A DNA stretch of 64,000 bases from Gaiellasilicea sp963850995 (GCA_963850995.1 CAWKNQ010000004.1:434001-498000); one strand, 5' to 3'; counted from the first letter of the stretch, positions 43,346-53,232 are shown. Numbers and translations are program-made. The notes: generated by a model from the sequence alone, not told the origin.

Positions 43346-45582
43346 GCAGGTCGCGTCGCAGCCGGGGCCTCGACGACGAGGTCTACGCGCGCAAGCGGCG
43401 GAAGCGCAAGCGCGTCGAGCGCAGGCAGCGCCGTCGCCGCGCCGTCATCCTGGCCGTCGCCGCGGTCGTGGCGCTGCTCTTCGTCGTCGGCGGAGCCGCG
43501 GTCACGAGCGTCGTCACGTTCAGCGCCGACTGCGACCTGAAGGCGCTCCGGCCGGTTTCGATCGGGCAGAACTCGTTCATCTACGCGGCCGACAACTCGA
43601 TCCTCGGCGCGATTCCGGCCGAGCGGAACCGCCAGCCGGTGCCGCTCAGGCGAATCAGCCCCTGGATGCCGAAGGCGACGGTGGCGATCGAGGACCGCCG
43701 CTTCTACCAGCACGGCGGCATCGACGCCGAGGGCATCGCCCGCGCGCTCTGGAAGAACGTCAACGCCGGCGAGATCGTCGAAGGCGGCTCGACGATCACG
43801 CAGCAGCTCGTCCGCAACCTGTATCCCGTCTCCCGCGAGCGGACGGTCGAGCGGAAGCTGAAGGAGGCCTGCCTCGCGATCAAGCTCAACGACGCGTGGT
43901 CGAAGCCGAAGATCCTGGCCACCTACATGAACCAGGTCTACTACGGCAACCTCGCCTACGGGATCGAGGCGGCGGCGCAGACCTACTTCTCCAAGAACGC
44001 GAGCGCGCTCACCCTCCCGGAGGCTGCGCTGCTTGCGGGAATGACGCAGGCGCCGTCCTCCTACGACCCGTTCAACAAGACCGAGGTGGCGACGAATCGG
44101 CGCAACCAGGTCCTGGACGCGATGCTGCGCGAGGGCTACATCGACCGCGAGCAGCACGACTGGGCCGCGTCGCGCGGGCTCGGGCTGAAAGCCGGCAAGC
44201 TCTACACGACCATCCGCGAGCCGTACTTCTTCAGCTACGTCCGCGACGAGCTGATCGCAGAGTACGGCGCGGCCAGGGTGCGCTCGGGCGGTCTCAAGGT
44301 CTACACGACGATCGATCCGCGCTTCCAGCGGGCGGCCCGGACGGCGATTGCGGACACGCTGTACGAGAAGGACGACCCGGCGGCGGCGATCATCTCGATC
44401 AACCCGAAGAACGGCGCCATCCGGGCCATGACCGCCGTGACGCCGGGGAACCGCAAGAACCAGTTCAACCTGCTCTCGCAGGCGCGGCGGCAGTCCGGCT
44501 CGACCTTCAAGACCTTTGTTCTGGCCGCGGCGATCGAGAAAGGGATCAATCCGGCCACCTCGACCTATCTCTCGGCGCCGTTCTTCTACAAGCCGACGGA
44601 GGACGGAGACTGCGAGGACGGGAGCGGGAGCTGGTGGTGCCCTGAGACGTACGACCACAGCTACACCGGCTGGACGTCGATCGAACGGGCGACGCTGCGC
44701 TCCGACAACACGGTCTATGCGCAGTTGACCCTCGACGTCGGACCGCAGGCGGTGGCGGAGATGGCGAGGAAGCTCGGCGTCCGCTCGCCGCTCGACGTCA
44801 ACGGCAGCTACGTCCCCGCGATCGGGCTGGGGGCCATGGACGTGTCGCCGCTCGACATGGCGTCCGCCTACGCGACGCTTGCCGCGGGGGGCGTCTACTC
44901 GCAGCCGATGGCGATCCGGCGCGTCGTCCTGCCGACGGGCGAGGACACGAAGGCCGGCTGGGGAAAGCCGAAGCGAAAGCGCGTGATCTCCGACGGGGTC
45001 GCCTACGAGGTCACCCGCATCCTCGACGAGAACGTCGATTACGGCACAGGCACTGCCGCGCAGTTCGGCCATCCTGCGGCCGGCAAGACCGGAACGACCG
45101 AGGAGCACTCCGACGCCTGGTTCTGCGGCTACACGCCGCGGCTCGGAACAACGGTCTGGGTGGGTTATCCGAAGGGCAAGATCCCGATGGAGAGCGTGCA
45201 CGGAATCAGCGTCGCCGGCGGCACCTTCCCGGCTCAGATCTGGCGCCTCTTCATGAGCTCCGCGATCGGCGGGCTCGAGCCGGTCTCCTTCTCGGAGCCG
45301 GTCGACTGGCCCGAGTGGACGACCTTCGAGCGCGGCACCGAGGATCGCTCGTTCGGCTACGGCTACGACGACGACGACTACGCGCCGCCGGCATCGACAC
45401 GGGATCCGGATCAGGAGGAGGAGGAGGACGAGGAGGAGGAGGACGAGGAGTCACCGACCGAGCCGACGCCCGCGCCGGGTGAGACCGATCCGGAATCCCC
45501 GGCGACGCCGCTCGCACCGCCTGCGTCGCGTCCGGCGCCGACGCCTCCTCCGACGACGCCGCCCGAGGCCGACCCCCAGTAA
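43342..45582 (+). CDS. Class A penicillin-binding protein (bifunctional)
   Basis: 746 residues. Very basic cytoplasmic start (1-34), one transmembrane helix (35-58), then glycosyltransferase GT51 with catalytic E117 in VAIEDRRFYQHGG and GGSTITQQLVRNL. The transpeptidase domain has S387-T-F-K390, SDN in LRSDNTVYAQL, and GKTGTT. A run of Glu/Asp encoded by a GAG/GAC repeat (45415-45452) and a Pro/Thr-rich extracellular tail end the protein. Builds and cross-links peptidoglycan outside the membrane. Confidence 0.95.
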   Translation: MSRSRRSRGLDDEVYARKRRKRKRVERRQRRRRAVILAVAAVVALLFVVGGAAVTSVVTFSADCDLKALRPVSIGQNSFIYAADNSILGAIPAERNRQPVPLRRISPWMPKATVAIEDRRFYQHGGIDAEGIARALWKNVNAGEIVEGGSTITQQLVRNLYPVSRERTVERKLKEACLAIKLNDAWSKPKILATYMNQVYYGNLAYGIEAAAQTYFSKNASALTLPEAALLAGMTQAPSSYDPFNKTEVATNRRNQVLDAMLREGYIDREQHDWAASRGLGLKAGKLYTTIREPYFFSYVRDELIAEYGAARVRSGGLKVYTTIDPRFQRAARTAIADTLYEKDDPAAAIISINPKNGAIRAMTAVTPGNRKNQFNLLSQARRQSGSTFKTFVLAAAIEKGINPATSTYLSAPFFYKPTEDGDCEDGSGSWWCPETYDHSYTGWTSIERATLRSDNTVYAQLTLDVGPQAVAEMARKLGVRSPLDVNGSYVPAIGLGAMDVSPLDMASAYATLAAGGVYSQPMAIRRVVLPTGEDTKAGWGKPKRKRVISDGVAYEVTRILDENVDYGTGTAAQFGHPAAGKTGTTEEHSDAWFCGYTPRLGTTVWVGYPKGKIPMESVHGISVAGGTFPAQIWRLFMSSAIGGLEPVSFSEPVDWPEWTTFERGTEDRSFGYGYDDDDYAPPASTRDPDQEEEEDEEEEDEESPTEPTPAPGETDPESPATPLAPPASRPAPTPPPTTPPEADPQ

Positions 45583-45632
45583 TCGCCCAGCCCGATCGCG
45601 CGCTGGGCCGGGCCGCGCTCCTTGCGGCAGCC

Positions 45633-46817
45633 GTGATCGCGCTCCTCGTCGCGGGTTGCGTCGGCTTGGCTTGGGTCGAGGACGCGCCGCTCGTGCCCGC
45701 CGACGCCGGCCGGGCCGACGACGGTGGCTCGGGCGGTGCGGTCTTTCTGGCGCTTCTCGTCGCCGCTTTCGCCTGCTACCTCGCCGCGCTCGTGCTCGTT
45801 CGCCGGCGCGCGCCCGTGCTGAGCGCGGTTCTCGCCGCGGCCTTCGTGATCCAACTGCTTCCGCTCGCCGGGCCGCTCCTGCTCTCGACCGATGCCTGGA
45901 CCTACTGGGAGTACGGGCGGATCGCGGCGGTCCACGACGGCGATCCCTACGTGGATACCCCGGACGAGTTCCCCGGCGATCCGGCCTACGAGTACGCGGG
46001 CGCGGCCTGGCGTGACACGAGCTCGGTCTACGGGCCGGCGTTCACGCTTCTCTCCGAGGTCGTCGCGCTCGTTTCCGGCTCGTCCGCGGCCTTGGCCGCC
46101 TGGATCTACAAGGTGCTCGCGGCGGGCGGAGTCCTCGCCTGTGTCGTGCTCGCTGCCCGCCTCGCGCGCGACCGGCCGTATGCGGCGGCGATCGTCGGCT
46201 GGAACCCGCTTCTCGCGATCCACTTCGCCGGCGGTGGGCACAACGACTCGCTTCTCGTCGGCCTCACGCTCGCTGCGATCACGCTGGCCGGAGTCGGCCG
46301 CAGGGGATTGGCCGGAGTCGCCTGGGCCGTCGCGATCCTGCTCAAGTGGATTCCGCTCGTCTTCTTCGCCCTTCGGGCGATCGCAGCGCGGAAGGAGGGA
46401 CGCCGGGTCGGTCACGCCGGTTTCGCCGCCGCTGCGCTCGTCGTCCTTGCGCTCGCGACCTGGCGCTACGGCTTCGACTGGGTCAGGGCGGTCGGGCCGC
46501 TGAGCGAGAACGCGGAGGAGCAGTCGAGCTACGCGCTGCCGCACCGGCTCGAGCAGCTCGGCGTGCCGCACGGCCTCACGTTCGTCGTCGCCGTCGCGGC
46601 GCTCGCAGCCGGGCTCGCGTGGCTCGCCCGCGAAGCCTCGCGCGGCAGCGTCCGGCTGGGGCTCGCGGGCTGCCTCCTGCTCGCGACCACGCCGTGGCTG
46701 ACGCCGTGGTACGTGATCTGGGCGCTGCCGTTCGCGGCGGCGGAGGACGATCGCCGCGCGCAGCTGATCGCGCTCGGCTTCTGCGCGTACCTGCTGCCTC
46801 AGACGATCCCGGTCTAA
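45633..46817 (+). CDS. GT-C type membrane glycosyltransferase (MptB/GT87-like)
   Basis: 394 residues, about ten membrane segments. The first external loop carries STDAWTYWEYGRIAAVHDGDPY, where GT-C enzymes place a catalytic acid, followed by SSVYGPAFTLLSE. FAGGGHNDSLLVGL and PWLTPWYVIWALPFA are as in mannosyltransferases of the MptB/DUF2029 kind, which use polyprenyl-phosphate sugars. GTG 45633 is the first start, and the first membrane helix then begins at once, so a few residues may be missing. Ends tail-to-tail with the next gene (shared CTAA). Confidence 0.8.
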   Translation: MIALLVAGCVGLAWVEDAPLVPADAGRADDGGSGGAVFLALLVAAFACYLAALVLVRRRAPVLSAVLAAAFVIQLLPLAGPLLLSTDAWTYWEYGRIAAVHDGDPYVDTPDEFPGDPAYEYAGAAWRDTSSVYGPAFTLLSEVVALVSGSSAALAAWIYKVLAAGGVLACVVLAARLARDRPYAAAIVGWNPLLAIHFAGGGHNDSLLVGLTLAAITLAGVGRRGLAGVAWAVAILLKWIPLVFFALRAIAARKEGRRVGHAGFAAAALVVLALATWRYGFDWVRAVGPLSENAEEQSSYALPHRLEQLGVPHGLTFVVAVAALAAGLAWLAREASRGSVRLGLAGCLLLATTPWLTPWYVIWALPFAAAEDDRRAQLIALGFCAYLLPQTIPV

Positions 46818-48109
46818 CCGCGACGGAAGACGACGATGCCGTCCTCGGCGAAGACCCGGCGCCAACGGCGGTCGCCGCGCAGCGCGGCCAGCGCGGGTCG
46901 CGCCCGTCCCGGGCGCAGGCTGTCCAGGAACGTCAGGCGCCGCTCGTCGACGACGACCCATTCTGCCTCGGCGAGCACCGGGAAACTGAAGATGCGGCGC
47001 CGCTCGGAAAGGTGTGCTCCGAGGGCGTTCGTGGCGCTGACCGGCGCTCCGTCCGGAACGAGCGCCAGCGCGCGCCGCTGCGCGTCAGCTCGTTCGTCGG
47101 CCGTGAGGTCGACTCGGCCGAGCGGGCCGAGCACGAGCATCCCGACGGCCGCGGCGGCCACCGCGGCATAGGCGAGCTGCCGACCAAGGCGTGCCGTTGC
47201 GAACACCGATGCCGCGAGGAGCGCCGGGATCGCGACGGCGGCGTAGTGCGTCTTCACAGAAGTCTGCGTCACGGTCGACGAGAGCAGGTTGAGCCCCAGC
47301 TCCGGCGCCGCTGCGAGCGCGGCGAGCGGCGCAGCCAGGGGCAAGAAGAGCAGCGGCAGCAACAGGTCGGTCAGGTACGCCAGGTCGCGACGGTCGAGCG
47401 TCGGCGCGTCGTAGCGGCTCTCGAATGCCGACGAGCCCGCCGGAGCGAAGTACGGCACGACGACGAGCGCCGCGACGAGCGCGGCCGAGCCCGCCAGGAG
47501 GGCGATCGCGACGCCTTCCCGTCGTCGGCCGCGGGCGATTGCGTACCAGATGCCCATGGCGGCCACGGCGAGGCCGACGTGCTCCTTCGTCGCGATGGCT
47601 GCGCCGGCAAGCAGCGCGAACGCCCAGAGGCGCCCCTCGTCGAGGTGCCACCAGGCATAGAGAAGGAGCGGGCACGCGAGGGCGACGGGATGGAAGTCGC
47701 TCACCGTCAGCCACTGCGTCGACGGATAGAGCAGGTAGGCGAGCGCCAGCGCGGCGGCGGGCCACTCCGAGCCGAGGTGCTTCCGCGCGAGCCAATAGAC
47801 CGGCAGCGCGCCGGAGGCGACGGCGACCGCCTGCACGACGAGCAGCAGCTCCGGATCGGGCCAGAGCCACCACAGCGGCGCGAACGCCGCGAGGATCGGG
47901 TCGAAGTGGGAGCCCAGCCGCGAGATCTGCTCGCCGTGCACGTCCGTGACCGAGAGCGGGTCGCCGTTCGCGGTCGACCAGACGGCCTGGGTCATGTTGC
48001 CGAGGTCGAAACGGCCGCTGCCGAAGGCACGGTGGCGAAGAATCGCCGCGCCACCGAGCACGGCCGCGAACGCCACGGCGGCGAGCCTGACGACTGCGGC
48101 GGGGGTCAT
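46814..48109 (-). CDS. DUF2079 multispan membrane protein
   Basis: 431 residues. The beginning FGSGRFDLGNMTQAVWSTANG is the DUF2079 hallmark, with HFDPILAAFAPLWWLWPDPELLLVVQAVAVA after it. About nine membrane helices, then a soluble end with RRRIFSFPVLAEAEWVVVDERR. Members resemble GT-C glycosyltransferases, with D/H residues in the first loop, but the reaction is unknown. ATG overlaps the stop of the upstream glycosyltransferase gene (ATGA). Confidence 0.85.
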   Translation of the reverse strand: MTPAAVVRLAAVAFAAVLGGAAILRHRAFGSGRFDLGNMTQAVWSTANGDPLSVTDVHGEQISRLGSHFDPILAAFAPLWWLWPDPELLLVVQAVAVASGALPVYWLARKHLGSEWPAAALALAYLLYPSTQWLTVSDFHPVALACPLLLYAWWHLDEGRLWAFALLAGAAIATKEHVGLAVAAMGIWYAIARGRRREGVAIALLAGSAALVAALVVVPYFAPAGSSAFESRYDAPTLDRRDLAYLTDLLLPLLFLPLAAPLAALAAAPELGLNLLSSTVTQTSVKTHYAAVAIPALLAASVFATARLGRQLAYAAVAAAAVGMLVLGPLGRVDLTADERADAQRRALALVPDGAPVSATNALGAHLSERRRIFSFPVLAEAEWVVVDERRLTFLDSLRPGRARPALAALRGDRRWRRVFAEDGIVVFRRG

Positions 48110-49179
48110 CGTCCGGCGAGCCGTTCGACGAGCCCGCGCCAGCGCTCCCCGAGCACCTGCTCGCTCGCCTGCTCGCGATAGGTCGCGAGGCCGCCTTCGC
48201 TCAGCCGCTCGGCGAGGCCGTCCTCGGCGGCGAGCCGTCGCACAGCGTCGGCAAGAGCTTCGGGATCGCCCGGCGGGACGAGGAGGGCGCTCTCGCCGTC
48301 ACGCAGGAGCTCTCCGGCCGCCGCCGTGCGCGCGGTAACGAGCGGCACCGCGCACGCGAGCGCCTGGAACGCCTTGTTCGGGATCACGCGGCCGGCCTTC
48401 GCGGAGGTGCCGAAGATCCCGAGCGCGCAGCCGGCGCGCGCGAGCTCGGCCGGGAGATGCTCGTACTCGATCCAGTCGACCCATTCGAGGTTCGCCGGAC
48501 GGTCGCGCAGGAGCGCGTCGAGCTGCCCGCTGCCGACGACGCGGAACGGGATGTCGGGCACGAGCCGGGCCGCCGCGATGATCGTCTCGAGACCGTGCAG
48601 TGGAATCAGCTTCCCGACGAAGAGCGCCAGGAAGCGGTCTGGTCGCCGCCACCCCGGCCGGAACAGGCGCTCCTCGGCGCCGACGAAGCAGACGGTCACA
48701 CGATCCGACGGCAGCGAGCCGAGGGCGGCGAGGTGGCGCGCGTTCTGCTCGGTGTCCGCGACGACGAGGTCTGCCGTGCGGAGGGCCGACCGGTCGATCC
48801 GGCGGAGAGCGCGTGCCGCCGGCGACCGGGGCGCGAACCGGCCGCGGTCCTCGACCAGGGTCTCGTGGAGCGACACGAGCGGGTTGAAGAGCACCGGACT
48901 CCCGCGCGCGGCCCGCTTCGCCGCCGCGAGGTCGAGGTGACCGGGGTAACCGACGATCACCGCGTCGAAGCGATCGTGTGGACGCCGGGTGAGGAGTCGG
49001 GTCTCCGCTACGGCCAGCCTCGCCGCGGTCACAGCACCGGCCGCCCAGCTGCGCCTGCCGCCTTCCCACACGCCGACGTGCCGCTCGAGCACGTCGACTC
49101 CGGCTCCCCGGAGGCAGGAGATCACCTGTGCGTTCCGCGGATAGTCGCGCTCGTACGTCCCGAAGTAGAGAACGCGCAA
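48106..49179 (-). CDS. Glycosyltransferase family 4 protein
   Basis: 357 residues, GT-B fold. C-terminal donor half: FVGKLIPLHGLETIIAA (about 205-221), LPAELARAGCALGIFGTSAKAGRVIPNKAFQALACAVPLVT, then ELLRDGESALLVPPGDPEALADAV, the ExxxxG-type nucleotide-sugar region. N-terminal acceptor half begins MRVLYFGTYERDYPRN. TTG start. Groups with a GT2 and two multispan transferases in an envelope-polysaccharide cluster. Confidence 0.88.
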   Translation of the reverse strand: MRVLYFGTYERDYPRNAQVISCLRGAGVDVLERHVGVWEGGRRSWAAGAVTAARLAVAETRLLTRRPHDRFDAVIVGYPGHLDLAAAKRAARGSPVLFNPLVSLHETLVEDRGRFAPRSPAARALRRIDRSALRTADLVVADTEQNARHLAALGSLPSDRVTVCFVGAEERLFRPGWRRPDRFLALFVGKLIPLHGLETIIAAARLVPDIPFRVVGSGQLDALLRDRPANLEWVDWIEYEHLPAELARAGCALGIFGTSAKAGRVIPNKAFQALACAVPLVTARTAAAGELLRDGESALLVPPGDPEALADAVRRLAAEDGLAERLSEGGLATYREQASEQVLGERWRGLVERLAGR

Positions 49180-49189
49180 GCTCAGACGC

Positions 49190-50125
49190 TCAGCGCAGGA
49201 TCTCGTCCACGTGCAGCTCGGCGGTCCGGCCGCCCGCTCGCTCCTCGTGGTGGCTTGCGACGAGCTCGCTGACGAGCCCGAGCGAGACGAGCTGGACGCC
49301 GACCACGACGAGCAGGACGCCGAGCGTGAGCAGCGGCCTGTGGCCGATCGCCTCGCCGGTCAGCTTCAACACGGTCAGATAGGCGAGCACGATCGTCCCG
49401 GCGGCGCCGAGCAAGAGCCCGACGCCGCCGAAGAGGTGCAGCGGGCGGTGCCGGTAACGGCCCATGAAGGTCACCGTGAGCAGGTCGAGAAAGCCGCGGA
49501 CGTAGCGCTCCATCCCGTAGCGGGAGCGGCCGTGCTCCCGGGGCCGGTGGTTGACGGGCAGCTCCGCCACCCGAAAGCCGCGGTAGTAGGCCAGGACGGG
49601 GATGAAGCGATGCAGCTCCCCGTAGATGCGCAGGCCGTGGACGACCTCGGCCCGGTACGCCTTCAGGCCGCAGTTGAGGTCGTGCAGTCGCAGCCCCGAG
49701 AGCCGCCCCGTGACGGCATTGAAGATTCGCGACAGGATGCGCCGAGTGACCGGGTCGCGCCGCTTGGTCTTCCAGCCGGAGACGAGGTCGAAGCCCTCCT
49801 CGAGCTTCGCGAGCAGGCGCGGGATCTCCGCCGGGTCGTCCTGCAGGTCACCGTCGATCGTGACGACGACGTCGCCCTGAGCCTCCTCGAAGCCGGCCTG
49901 AAGCGCCGCGGCTTTGCCGAAGTTCCGCCGCAGCCGGACGACGCGCACGTTGTCGTTCGCCGCGTGCAGACGGGTGAGCGCGGCGAACGTCCCGTCGCTC
50001 GAGCCGTCGTCGACGAAGATCGCCTCCCAGGGCTCGGTCAGCGGCTCGAGCACCGGCGCGAGCTCGTCGTACAGGAGCGCGACGCTTCGTTCCTCGTCGT
50101 GCACAGGGACGACCACCGAGATCAT
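49190..50125 (-). CDS. Polyprenyl-phosphate glycosyltransferase, GT2 (GtrB/DPM1-like)
   Basis: 311 residues. Catalytic GT-A domain: VVVPVHDEERSV, AIFVDDGSSDGT, and DGDLQDDPAEIP, the metal- and sugar-nucleotide-binding DxD region. Ends with two membrane helices (about 230-290) typical of enzymes that make undecaprenyl-phosphate-linked sugars. It could supply the donor for the GT-C proteins next to it. ATG start lies only 11 bases from the divergent moeA start. Confidence 0.9.
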   Translation of the reverse strand: MISVVVPVHDEERSVALLYDELAPVLEPLTEPWEAIFVDDGSSDGTFAALTRLHAANDNVRVVRLRRNFGKAAALQAGFEEAQGDVVVTIDGDLQDDPAEIPRLLAKLEEGFDLVSGWKTKRRDPVTRRILSRIFNAVTGRLSGLRLHDLNCGLKAYRAEVVHGLRIYGELHRFIPVLAYYRGFRVAELPVNHRPREHGRSRYGMERYVRGFLDLLTVTFMGRYRHRPLHLFGGVGLLLGAAGTIVLAYLTVLKLTGEAIGHRPLLTLGVLLVVVGVQLVSLGLVSELVASHHEERAGGRTAELHVDEILR

Positions 50126-50136
50126 CGCGTTAGCGT

Positions 50137-51336
50137 ATGCCCACGATGGCGCCCCTGCTCTCCATCGACGAGGCGCTCGCGCGCGTGCTGGCGCGCTCCC
50201 GCCCGCTCGCTTCGGAGCGCGTCCAGGTCGCGACAGCCGCAGGCCGCGTGCTCGCGCAGGACGTCGCCGCAGGCGTCGACCTGCCCCCGTTCGCCAGCTC
50301 GGCGATGGACGGTTTCGCGATCAGGGCGGTTGACGTGCCGGGCCGGCTCCCCGTCGTCCATCGGATTGCGGCCGGGCTCCCCGCCGAGCGGACGCTCGAG
50401 CCTGGCTCGGCGATGGAGATCTCGACGGGCGGCGCGGTCCCCGAAGGTGCGGACTCTGTCGTACCGATCGAGCGTGTTGTCACACAAGACAACGAGATCG
50501 AGGTCACCGAGCCGGTCTCCCTGGGAGCCAATGTGCGGCCGCCGGGGGGTGACATTCGCGCGGGCGAGCCGCTGCTCGCCTCCGGCACGGTGCTCGGCGC
50601 GGCTCAGATCGGCGCTCTCGCCGCCGCCGGCGCGACGGAGGTGTCGTGCGCGCGCCGGCCTGTTGTCGCCGTCCTGAGCACCGGCACCGAGCTGCGCCCA
50701 CCCGGCGAGCCGCTCGGCCCGGGGCAGATCTACGAGTCGAACGGACCCATGCTCGCCGCCGCACTCCGGGCCGCGGGCGCGGTCGTAGAGGTGAGCGCAC
50801 CGGTGCTCGACGACGAGGAGGCGCACCGCGGTGCCCTCGCACGGGGCCTCGAGTCGGACATGCTCGTCACCTCGGGCGGCGTCTCGGTGGGCCCGCACGA
50901 CCTCGTCCGGAGGATCCTGGCCGAGCTGGGCGTCGATGAGGACTTCTGGGGCGTCGCCGTGCGGCCGGGCAAGCCGCTCGCCTTCGGCACGCGCGGGGCG
51001 ACGCTCGTCTTCGGTTTGCCGGGGAACCCCGTTTCCGCGCTCGTCGGGGTCGAGCTCTTCGTGCGGCCGGCCCTGCTGGCGCTCCAGGGCGTGACGCACC
51101 CGGGCCCGCACTACGAACGGGGTCGTCTGGCGTCGCCGCTCAGGCAGAACGACAAGCGGGACGAGCTCGCCCGCGCTCGTCGCAGCCGCGAGGGCGAAGA
51201 GACCGTGCTCGAGCCGGTCACCGGCCAGGAGTCCCACATGATCGCGCGCGCCGCCGGCGCCGATGCGCTCGTTCTGGTCCCACGCGGCGCGGGTGAGCTG
51301 GCGGCCGGCGCATCCGTGCGGTACTTGCGACTCTAG
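50137..51336 (+). CDS. moeA: Molybdopterin molybdenumtransferase MoeA
   Basis: 399 residues. Inserts molybdate into adenylated molybdopterin. SSAMDGFAIRA (about 55-65), ISTGGAVPEGADSVVP, VVAVLSTGTEL, VTSGGVSVGPHDL and GLPGNPVSALVGVELFV mark domains II-IV. ATG 50137; another ATG three codons later is possible. Together with moaC and mog 8 kb away it shows molybdenum-cofactor synthesis. Ends tail-to-tail with the M28-like gene (CTAG). Confidence 0.94.
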   Translation: MPTMAPLLSIDEALARVLARSRPLASERVQVATAAGRVLAQDVAAGVDLPPFASSAMDGFAIRAVDVPGRLPVVHRIAAGLPAERTLEPGSAMEISTGGAVPEGADSVVPIERVVTQDNEIEVTEPVSLGANVRPPGGDIRAGEPLLASGTVLGAAQIGALAAAGATEVSCARRPVVAVLSTGTELRPPGEPLGPGQIYESNGPMLAAALRAAGAVVEVSAPVLDDEEAHRGALARGLESDMLVTSGGVSVGPHDLVRRILAELGVDEDFWGVAVRPGKPLAFGTRGATLVFGLPGNPVSALVGVELFVRPALLALQGVTHPGPHYERGRLASPLRQNDKRDELARARRSREGEETVLEPVTGQESHMIARAAGADALVLVPRGAGELAAGASVRYLRL

Positions 51337-53183
51337 CCCTCGAGCGCGTCGGCTCGGCTGGGCCGCGAGCGGCGTCGCGAGAGCACCGCCTGGAGGGGGT
51401 TCCGCGGTCGACGTCGCACGTCCGGATAGGGCGCGTAGCGCCCGGCGGCGAGCGCGGCCAGCTGACCCGCGACCGCAAACCAGACGACGCCGACGAGCAC
51501 CGCGATCCAGGGCACGTAACCGACTGCGACGAGCGAGAGCAGGTACCACGGCGTCTCCAGGCCGAGGTCGAGCCGCGTCGCGAAGGAGAGCAGCAGTACC
51601 ACGGGACCTGCCAGCCCCAGAACGAGGAGACCCGCTCGTGCAAAGGGGCCGGCGTTGTGGATCTGCGGGAGCCAGAGCCAGGCATAGAGCGACGGGAGGA
51701 GGTAGACGAGGGAGTACGGATTCGTGGCGACGACGACGAGCGCGGCGAGCCCGAGCGCGAGCAGTGCGACGGTGTGGCCCGCGAGCTCCTCCTCGAGTCG
51801 GGCGGGGCGATGGGGGATCAGCGGCTGGCGCACCACGAGCCAGCCGACGAGCAGCAGCGCCCCGAGCACGCCCAGCACGACCGGTGAGGGCTGGTAGACG
51901 CCTGCGTCGGGCGGTAGCGGGCGCGCCTCGCCCTCCGGGAACGCACCGAGCTGTGCCGCGACGAACAGGAGCAGTGCGCCGTATCCCCAGAAGACGAGCC
52001 GGCTGCGCAGGCTCCGTGCCGCCGGCGCCAGCTTGATCCGCCGGCGCCGGCAGCGCGCGAACAGGTCGATCGCGCCGATGGCGAACGGCAGCAACGCCGT
52101 CAGGAGGACGAGCTGGATCGCCCAGCCCTGCACGATTCGCCCACCCAGGTAGATGTAGCTCGTCGTTCCCTGGGCGAGCTCGAGGCCGGCGTCGAGAGAG
52201 CCGATCGTCGTCTGGGCCGCGCGGCCCAGCTCGCCGAGTCGACGACTGGAGATCGGGTCGTCGACGAAGCCCTGCGGCGTTGCGTCCCTCAGCGTCGTCA
52301 CGGTCAGTGCCGGCACGCCGCGGGTCACGAAAGGCCCTTGCTCGCCGAGCGTGAAAGGGAAGCCGAGCTGCAGCAGCTGATCGAAGGCCGATGCTCGCGC
52401 CGGCACGCTGCCGGTCTGCTCCTGGATGCGCATCGCTGCGGTACGGACGAGCGCCGCTGCCGGCGAACGGGCGGTGTCGCCGGCGATGACCAGACGAGGC
52501 TCTCCGAGCCCTGCGACGGCGTCGAGGCTGAGCACGGCCAGCGCGTCGTCCCGGTACGGCGAGCTGTCGGCGAACCGCGCCGCGCCGAGCGCTCCGAAGG
52601 CACCGCCGTCGGTCGACACGAAGACGAGCGTGTTCGAGGGCTGGGCTTGCAAGGTCGTCGTTCCCGCCGCAGGGGCGTAGGCGCGTGCGAGCTCGATCAG
52701 CGCTGCCGTCCCGGACGCGTTGTCGTTCGCGCCGCGGCCCCGGCCGGTGTTGTCGCGGTGGGCCGTGATCACGATCGCGCGTTCCGAGACCCCGGGCACG
52801 ACGGCGACGATGTTCTGCAGCTCCACCGGCCCGATCCCGGGGATGCTCGCGGAGAACCGGTCCACCTGCGGCTCGAATCCGTGCAGGGAGAGCTGCTCGG
52901 CGACCCATGTCGCTGCTCCGAGCGAACCGGCCGAGCCGGGAGCACGGTCCGGGAAGTCGCGGGCGAGCTCCCGCGTGAGCTGCTCCGCCGTCGACCGATC
53001 GAATCCGGGTGGCAGGGTCGGCGGCGGCAGCGACTCCGGTCTGCCCACGGTGAACGCGGCCAGGAGCAACGGGAGCGCCACGAACAGCCATGTTCCGCGC
53101 ACCAGGCGCGCGTTGATCGGCCGCTCCACCGACCCGCGGCGTGGCCGCGCGCGGGGCGCGCGCGCTCGTCTGGGCGGCGCCAT
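51333..53183 (-). CDS. M28-like membrane protein with degraded peptidase site
   Basis: 616 residues. A cytoplasmic Arg/Pro-rich start, one helix (about 31-46), an M28 aminopeptidase-like outer domain (about 60-340), then about seven membrane helices. M28 marks kept: HRDN (H142), GANDNASGTA (D154), LSLDAVAG (D221). Where active M28 enzymes have DGEE, with catalytic Glu and a zinc-ligand Glu, this reads DGGA (192-195). The usual last His motif (SDH.PF) reads GEQGPF. It is therefore probably not a working zinc peptidase and may bind a ligand instead. Confidence 0.85.
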   Translation of the reverse strand: MAPPRRARAPRARPRRGSVERPINARLVRGTWLFVALPLLLAAFTVGRPESLPPPTLPPGFDRSTAEQLTRELARDFPDRAPGSAGSLGAATWVAEQLSLHGFEPQVDRFSASIPGIGPVELQNIVAVVPGVSERAIVITAHRDNTGRGRGANDNASGTAALIELARAYAPAAGTTTLQAQPSNTLVFVSTDGGAFGALGAARFADSSPYRDDALAVLSLDAVAGLGEPRLVIAGDTARSPAAALVRTAAMRIQEQTGSVPARASAFDQLLQLGFPFTLGEQGPFVTRGVPALTVTTLRDATPQGFVDDPISSRRLGELGRAAQTTIGSLDAGLELAQGTTSYIYLGGRIVQGWAIQLVLLTALLPFAIGAIDLFARCRRRRIKLAPAARSLRSRLVFWGYGALLLFVAAQLGAFPEGEARPLPPDAGVYQPSPVVLGVLGALLLVGWLVVRQPLIPHRPARLEEELAGHTVALLALGLAALVVVATNPYSLVYLLPSLYAWLWLPQIHNAGPFARAGLLVLGLAGPVVLLLSFATRLDLGLETPWYLLSLVAVGYVPWIAVLVGVVWFAVAGQLAALAAGRYAPYPDVRRRPRNPLQAVLSRRRSRPSRADALEG

Positions 53184-53232
53184 GGCCGAGTCAGTGTAGG
53201 GAACGGACCGCCCTGGCCTCTAGCATTCGTCC

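Noticed and set aside
45415..45452. GAG/GAC repeat as a possible CRISPR or tandem array
   Set aside because: Simple in-frame codon repeat encoding the acidic tail of the PBP; no spacers.
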